Positions 5,201-7,919 of a stretch of 7,919 nt of DNA are shown here, piece after piece; within the stretch, counting starts at the first letter, position 1; each line of letters opens with the position of its first letter. This stretch comes from an uncultured Porphyromonadaceae bacterium (GTDB lineage Bacteria; Bacteroidota; Bacteroidia; Bacteroidales; Muribaculaceae): contig CAMHDX010000033.1 of the NCBI GenBank assembly GCA_946183895.1, positions 1-7,919 of the forward strand. The letters are read 5' to 3'. The notes below the pieces were generated by a model. That model had not been told where the DNA came from, ran no database searches, and worked only from the letters and a program-made list of their open reading frames with translations. Both the position numbers and the translations under genes were made by a program.

Positions 5201-7919
5201 CCAACACGCGCCCCAGCGACGTCATTCCCTCCGGCGACCAACTCTCGGCGTACGGCATGACCAACGACAAGGGCGAGTACGAGATTCGCGGCATCCCATT
5301 CGCGGGCAGCGGCACGCGTTACAGCGTCTATCCCACCAAGGGCATCCACGCCTTTAACCCCACGAGCCGCTCGGCATTTATCGGCGGCACGTCGATGACA
5401 ATCAACAACGTCGACTTCACCGATGTGTCAAGCTTCAAGGTGCGCGGCACCATCCGTTACAGCGGCACGACCATCCCTGTGGACAGCGTGAGCTTCTACG
5501 TCGACGGCACGCCCTGCAACAAGAACGACCAACTGATTGTCACCGATGCGAACGGCGAGTACGAGATCCAGGTTCCCATCGGCAGCCACTATATCGAGGC
5601 GCGCCGCACGGGCCACACCTTTGAGGGTGCCGGCCGCTACCCGGCCAAGGAAATCGGCACCTACGAGTTCCTTGAGGACACCCACATCGACTTCTTCGAC
5701 AACACTCTCGCCATCGTGGCAGGACGCGTCGTCGGCGGCGAGACCGAGGGCAAGAAGCCGCTGGGCTACGGCGCGAGCGAGAACAACATCGGCAAGGCGG
5801 TCATCACGCTCTCGCCGCTTGACCACCCGCAGCGCATGATCAACGCCGTGCAGCACGTTGAGGGCACCACCACCGAGTGGCTCCCCAACAGCGCGAACCT
5901 GCCCGTGGCGTCCGCAGCCGACACCATCAAGAGCGTTGCCTACCGCGCCGGTGGCACCCTCGATGACGCCAAACTCATTGTCATCACCACCGACGCGAAA
6001 ACCGGCGAGTTCAGCGCGCTCATCCCGCCCATCCGCTACAAGGTGGAGAGCGTCAAGTTCCCCAACAACGCCGAGGTGGAGCGCGACGAGATGTTCGGCA
6101 GTGTCCCTGCCATCGACCTGCGCAACCCCAACGACACCATCAGGCCGGACACCATGTACACCGGCGAGAAGAAGGCATTGCCGCTGTTCAAGTGCAACAA
6201 GAAGCTACTGCTCACCTACCGCTCCCAGCCCGTGATTGACATCACGCAGCAGGGAGCTCCCGCGGGGGCATTCGGCACCGACACCATCGTGGTGCGCGAT
6301 GCCGGCAAGGATGTCAAGCTGCCCATCTACAGCTATGACGAGGAGACCGGCAAGGTCACCTACAACTACGGCTATCCCATCTTCCAGATGAGCCGCGAAT
6401 ATTCATTCAACATCCATGCCTATGAGCCATACGTCAACTACGATACCGACAAGGCGGGCCGACGCTATGAGGACGCCCTCGCTGATTCGATCATCACGTT
6501 TGACAACGAGTTGGGCAACGGCGCGATTATCGCCGCGAAGGATACCATCACTCCCGATGGCCATGAACTCAAGCGAGGCGAATTCGTCAGGCTCACCGCC
6601 GAGCAGGTGAAACTCGACTCAATCGGCAAGGGTGTCTACAAGTGGCGCGCCGGCATACCGAGCCTGACGGCACCCTACACCCGCAACATGAACGCCTCGA
6701 CCGTCATCAACAAGACCACGCGGCTGTGGCGCAACGACCAGGGGCTCAACGCTATTATCACCGGAGTGGTGCCCACCGGCAACAACTTCATCACTGCCGG
6801 ACCCAACCGCGTGCAGATGGTGCTGCGTGACCCGCCGGGCGATGCTTCCAGCACCACCTGGGCCACCGATACTGTCACCTGTGACTATACCTACACCGTC
6901 AGGGGTGTCCACAACAATACCGAGTTGGGAGTTGACATCCGCACATCAATTGAGTTTGATATATTGACCGGCACAGCGTTCTTCGGCAAGTTGACCTATA
7001 ACACTATTATCGGCGAAAATCAAGTGTCGTGGAAGTATGATGTGAACAAGACCTGGGACAATCATACCTCGGTCACATACACCAACTCCAAGTCGACCTC
7101 CACCAGTTCGTCCAACGTATATGTGGGTCGCGACGGCGACGTGTTTATCGGCTACTCCACCAACTATATCATCGGCGCTGCCGACAAGGTGGGTCTGTTC
7201 AAGGACGACAGCGGCAACTGGCGCGTCTCCATGGAGGAGACCATGGCGATGGACGAGAAGTTCGACACCCACTTCGAGTTCTCGCAAAAGTATATCGAGA
7301 CGACGCTGTTTGACAACATCAAGCGCACGCGCAACTCGATGCTCAAGCACATCAACTCCGCCGCCGAGATTGAGGAGGACCCCGTTGTGCCCACCTACTA
7401 CACTTACCTGCCCAGCACCGACGCCAAGTTCGGTACATCCAACAACGACACGGACGTGTGGGGCGCCGAGGCCAAGGACGGCTTTGACGGCCCGAGTTAC
7501 TGGGCCCGTTTCCCGAAGGGATATGAGGGCTGTGACAGCGTGATGTGGTGCAACGAGATCGTTGACAAGTGGAAACAGAAACTCGCCGATAACGAGGAGG
7601 ACAAGCTCAAGGCCTTCGGCGACGCCAAGACCTACCAACTCGGCAACGAGTCGTTTGAGCGCGGCGTGACCGTCACCAACAGCACCGGTTCCTCCTCCAA
7701 GGAGGTTCACAACTCCACCGAGGTCTTCTCCACCGGCCTTGCCTATAGGGGCAAGAACGGGTACCTGTTGGACAAGATGGGCGCCATCATCATCTCCAAC
7801 ACCGACATCGGCTACCACCAGACCAAGTACGACGTCGATGAGACGACAGCAAACGAGCGCTTCTCCTACACGCTCAACGACACGCAGCGAGGCAACGCCC
7901 ACACCGTGGACATCTACAA
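2179..7919 (+). CDS. Giant exported multidomain protein (FN3-like, split LamG-like, carboxypeptidase-regulatory-like domains), 3' end outside window
   Basis: One frame is open from ATG 2179 to the window end: 1913 codons without a stop. Residues 1-23 form a signal peptide (basic MRFRLK, hydrophobic stretch, TASA cleavage site after residue 23), so the protein is exported. Residues 24-240 are rich in Trp and Tyr with Cys 38, 54, 71 and 138, and I cannot assign them. About three fibronectin-III-like units follow (317-417, 424-525, 526-622), with the typical strand pattern such as YGKHYRYEVFMKKN. A short carboxypeptidase-regulatory-like strand pair (628-650, ISGRVQFEGG) leads into a LamG-like domain (about 664-990) interrupted by an inserted domain (775-928). 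Regulatory-like domains follow (about 1010-1290). Residues 1300-1913 carry recognisable blocks (RDPPGD 1550-1555, GDVFIG 1653-1658) but no family I can name. No further membrane segment is seen. It resembles large surface proteins of unknown function in Bacteroidota, and a role in adhesion or glycan binding is inference. Any sorting or anchoring signal would lie past the window. Confidence 0.9.
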   Translation, partial: MRFRLKFTLSLMLALWCVMTASAISGDYSDPGGGTYWCNVYVHDVAASKSYGWCTGDSEDGKMNEFRGFECSNGGKVTTQNPWMFFKFRYNKGQSKDYKYKSSNQQVYVMLKDGTLHQIVDAAASWSQTDKTWGLVNCSWDGEWFYVRYAPNDRGIQEVSALQVESDSYYYQSNFWHRDYWFYIHARYLKGIDFSEMSRAREAKIEWTAPDKVKVSADNSWLPSQIGNGVSNFSFNTVYDATVYVPATDKVVSTARFRATNRGTGSTELKVPMDENFEVRVTRNTQTSFTFEVGGDVSQNLNEGATQSTSFVNKIDRLTASFNQVEGTTTLSWEDSYPSNQGEYQIYRTLLSEKGDLQGNRELLGTTKNKSFTDNSSRGLEYGKHYRYEVFMKKNTWGDISIPSNPEALTVVNATEVRTSTVPVIPMHLVQDMNATDDVQVNWTFGNVPKSENDVTFKVHRIEPGGTVTRNYTEVTVARNAGKASFTDDKPASACSLYGYFVQVDLADNKVHLYSDTIYAHVLGVSAVTAVDASKGTAGTEVVIKWKARQVGTKPTLYDVQRRYIGSDDWTSIYEEEDTKTTYIYTDKTAEPCRYYEYRVIAYGDDCEGGGRVIGNSMRDVGFSRASGVISGRVQFEGGTAVGDVRVSLSRETDARTGTPYHSRAVLEKGDALRFTNLGGVVNDHKPFTLQMFVRPDSIAETMTLMSKPVQLDLQYNKSKALYDLLLDGTVAGGIPAGQFSQVSLLCDGNKVTTYTAGNQMVTNEENVSATPNYGEAFFKTPLMDESGASLDGWELSDIGRDPDYGWKIIDGAFASSHQTIVASKEVSVSSQMAGYNVKASVEMSAPMGAKAALVTVTMTGGGHSDQVTVCDDKTEHSEWQTYSVEFTIPEWATLLTYTIEARDSKNWSGYYGPRFKNMKMVFSEADQGFDGNDWVLLPDFTGNVDEVRVWNRTLTTDEITADVDRLISGESDGLKSYITFDEGLEEYAFDSSCTNGQPNGNHVTLGANTRPSDVIPSGDQLSAYGMTNDKGEYEIRGIPFAGSGTRYSVYPTKGIHAFNPTSRSAFIGGTSMTINNVDFTDVSSFKVRGTIRYSGTTIPVDSVSFYVDGTPCNKNDQLIVTDANGEYEIQVPIGSHYIEARRTGHTFEGAGRYPAKEIGTYEFLEDTHIDFFDNTLAIVAGRVVGGETEGKKPLGYGASENNIGKAVITLSPLDHPQRMINAVQHVEGTTTEWLPNSANLPVASAADTIKSVAYRAGGTLDDAKLIVITTDAKTGEFSALIPPIRYKVESVKFPNNAEVERDEMFGSVPAIDLRNPNDTIRPDTMYTGEKKALPLFKCNKKLLLTYRSQPVIDITQQGAPAGAFGTDTIVVRDAGKDVKLPIYSYDEETGKVTYNYGYPIFQMSREYSFNIHAYEPYVNYDTDKAGRRYEDALADSIITFDNELGNGAIIAAKDTITPDGHELKRGEFVRLTAEQVKLDSIGKGVYKWRAGIPSLTAPYTRNMNASTVINKTTRLWRNDQGLNAIITGVVPTGNNFITAGPNRVQMVLRDPPGDASSTTWATDTVTCDYTYTVRGVHNNTELGVDIRTSIEFDILTGTAFFGKLTYNTIIGENQVSWKYDVNKTWDNHTSVTYTNSKSTSTSSSNVYVGRDGDVFIGYSTNYIIGAADKVGLFKDDSGNWRVSMEETMAMDEKFDTHFEFSQKYIETTLFDNIKRTRNSMLKHINSAAEIEEDPVVPTYYTYLPSTDAKFGTSNNDTDVWGAEAKDGFDGPSYWARFPKGYEGCDSVMWCNEIVDKWKQKLADNEEDKLKAFGDAKTYQLGNESFERGVTVTNSTGSSSKEVHNSTEVFSTGLAYRGKNGYLLDKMGAIIISNTDIGYHQTKYDVDETTANERFSYTLNDTQRGNAHTVDIY
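4168..5148 (+). other. LamG-like (concanavalin-type) domain, interrupted
   Basis: The first half (residues 664-774) has GDALRF, FTLQMFVRPDS and SQVSLLCDGNKVTTYTAG, the usual order of LamG-like strands (FT-E-W-V-P, then W-H-V-A-DG-V-YV-G). The second half (929-990) has FTGNVDEVRVWNRTLTTDEI, the signature end of such domains, and then LKSYITFDEG. LamG-like domains of surface proteins often bind carbohydrates or proteins. In an ordinary member these two halves are about 20-30 residues apart; here they are over 150 apart, because of the insertion described separately. Confidence 0.7.
4501..4962 (+). other. Inserted jelly-roll-like domain inside the LamG-like domain, atypical codon use
   Basis: Residues about 775-928 read as an independent beta-rich domain: DGWELSDIG, GWKIIDGAF, YNVKASVEMSAP, ALVTVTMTGGG, EWQTYSVEFTIPEWATLLTY and GPRFKNMKMVF. 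The order (early W...W, then W-x-x-YSVEFTIP, then a closing G-P-R-F-x-N-M strand) resembles galactose-binding-type jelly rolls such as CBM4/9-like carbohydrate-binding modules. By hand count third-position GC over 4501-4980 is 97 of 160 codons, against 71 of 80 in 4201-4440 and 72 of 80 in 4981-5220. The frame is kept through both edges. Edges are uncertain by about 10-20 codons, and the AT shift may begin near 4460. The fold assignment is tentative. Confidence 0.55.
5206..6060 (+). repeat. Serial carboxypeptidase-regulatory-like domains in the giant protein
   Basis: Three stretches end with the same type of motif: TNDKGEYEIRGIP (1028-1040), TDANGEYEIQVPIG (1122-1135) and TDAKTGEFSALIPP (1271-1284). 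Two are preceded by an opening strand pair: SFKVRGTIRYSGTTIPVDSV starts the second unit (about 1085) and AIVAGRVVGG the third (about 1178). This is the pattern of CarboxypepD_reg/Cna-B-like beta sandwiches, which serve as stalk or spacer modules in exported Bacteroidota proteins. The copies are divergent in DNA, so this is a protein-level repeat. The second and third units are spaced by an extra segment with ITLSPLDHP. Confidence 0.6.

Noticed and set aside
6946..7902. Long - strand open frame (318 codons) antisense to the giant gene
   Set aside because: It mirrors the strong G/C third-position bias of the + strand gene, its product is a low-complexity Val/Gly/Leu-rich string with no domain, and the + frame has clear protein structure.
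1..7919. CRISPR array, tRNA/rRNA, insertion sequence or phage attachment site
   Set aside because: I looked for regularly spaced direct repeats, RNA-gene motifs, transposase motifs and terminal inverted repeats and saw none.

Overview
The window looks like chromosome of a Bacteroidota organism, most likely a gut-type member of the Bacteroidales. Three things suggest this: two promoters of the Bacteroidota form (TTTG, a 19-21 base spacer, then TAnnTTTG), a long A/T-rich leader without a Shine-Dalgarno sequence before a secreted-protein gene, and an inositol-3-phosphate synthase end of the type found in Bacteroides relatives. Coding DNA is GC-rich with a strong preference for G or C at third codon positions, while the intergenic DNA is AT-rich. 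I cannot place it to genus from sequence alone.

Layout: (1) 1-317, + strand, 3' end of an inositol-3-phosphate synthase gene, followed by a very strong intrinsic terminator (346-391). (2) 410-1852, - strand, a complete gene for a 480-residue P-loop ATPase with a winged-helix segment and a C-terminal DUF234/nuclease-like domain, convergent with the first gene. (3) 1853-2178, an AT-rich divergent regulatory region with one promoter facing each way, a 17-base near-perfect palindrome, and a leader of about 100 bases. (4) 2179 to the window end, + strand, one uninterrupted reading frame of at least 1913 codons. It encodes a giant exported protein: signal peptide, aromatic-rich N-terminal region, about three fibronectin-III-like domains, a LamG-like domain split by an inserted jelly-roll-like domain, a series of carboxypeptidase-regulatory-like domains, and over 600 residues I cannot assign. 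It runs off the window without a stop.

The three genes do not form an evident pathway. The synthase belongs to inositol phospholipid production, the ATPase is of unknown role, and the giant protein is probably a surface adhesin or glycan-binding protein. The most interesting observation is in the giant gene. About 460 bases (near 4501-4962) interrupt the LamG-like domain, encode a different beta-sandwich-like domain, and have clearly lower third-position GC (about 61% by hand count, against about 90% on both sides). This looks like a relatively recent in-frame domain insertion. No complete novel multi-gene system (defence, CRISPR, mobile element or biosynthetic cluster) is visible.
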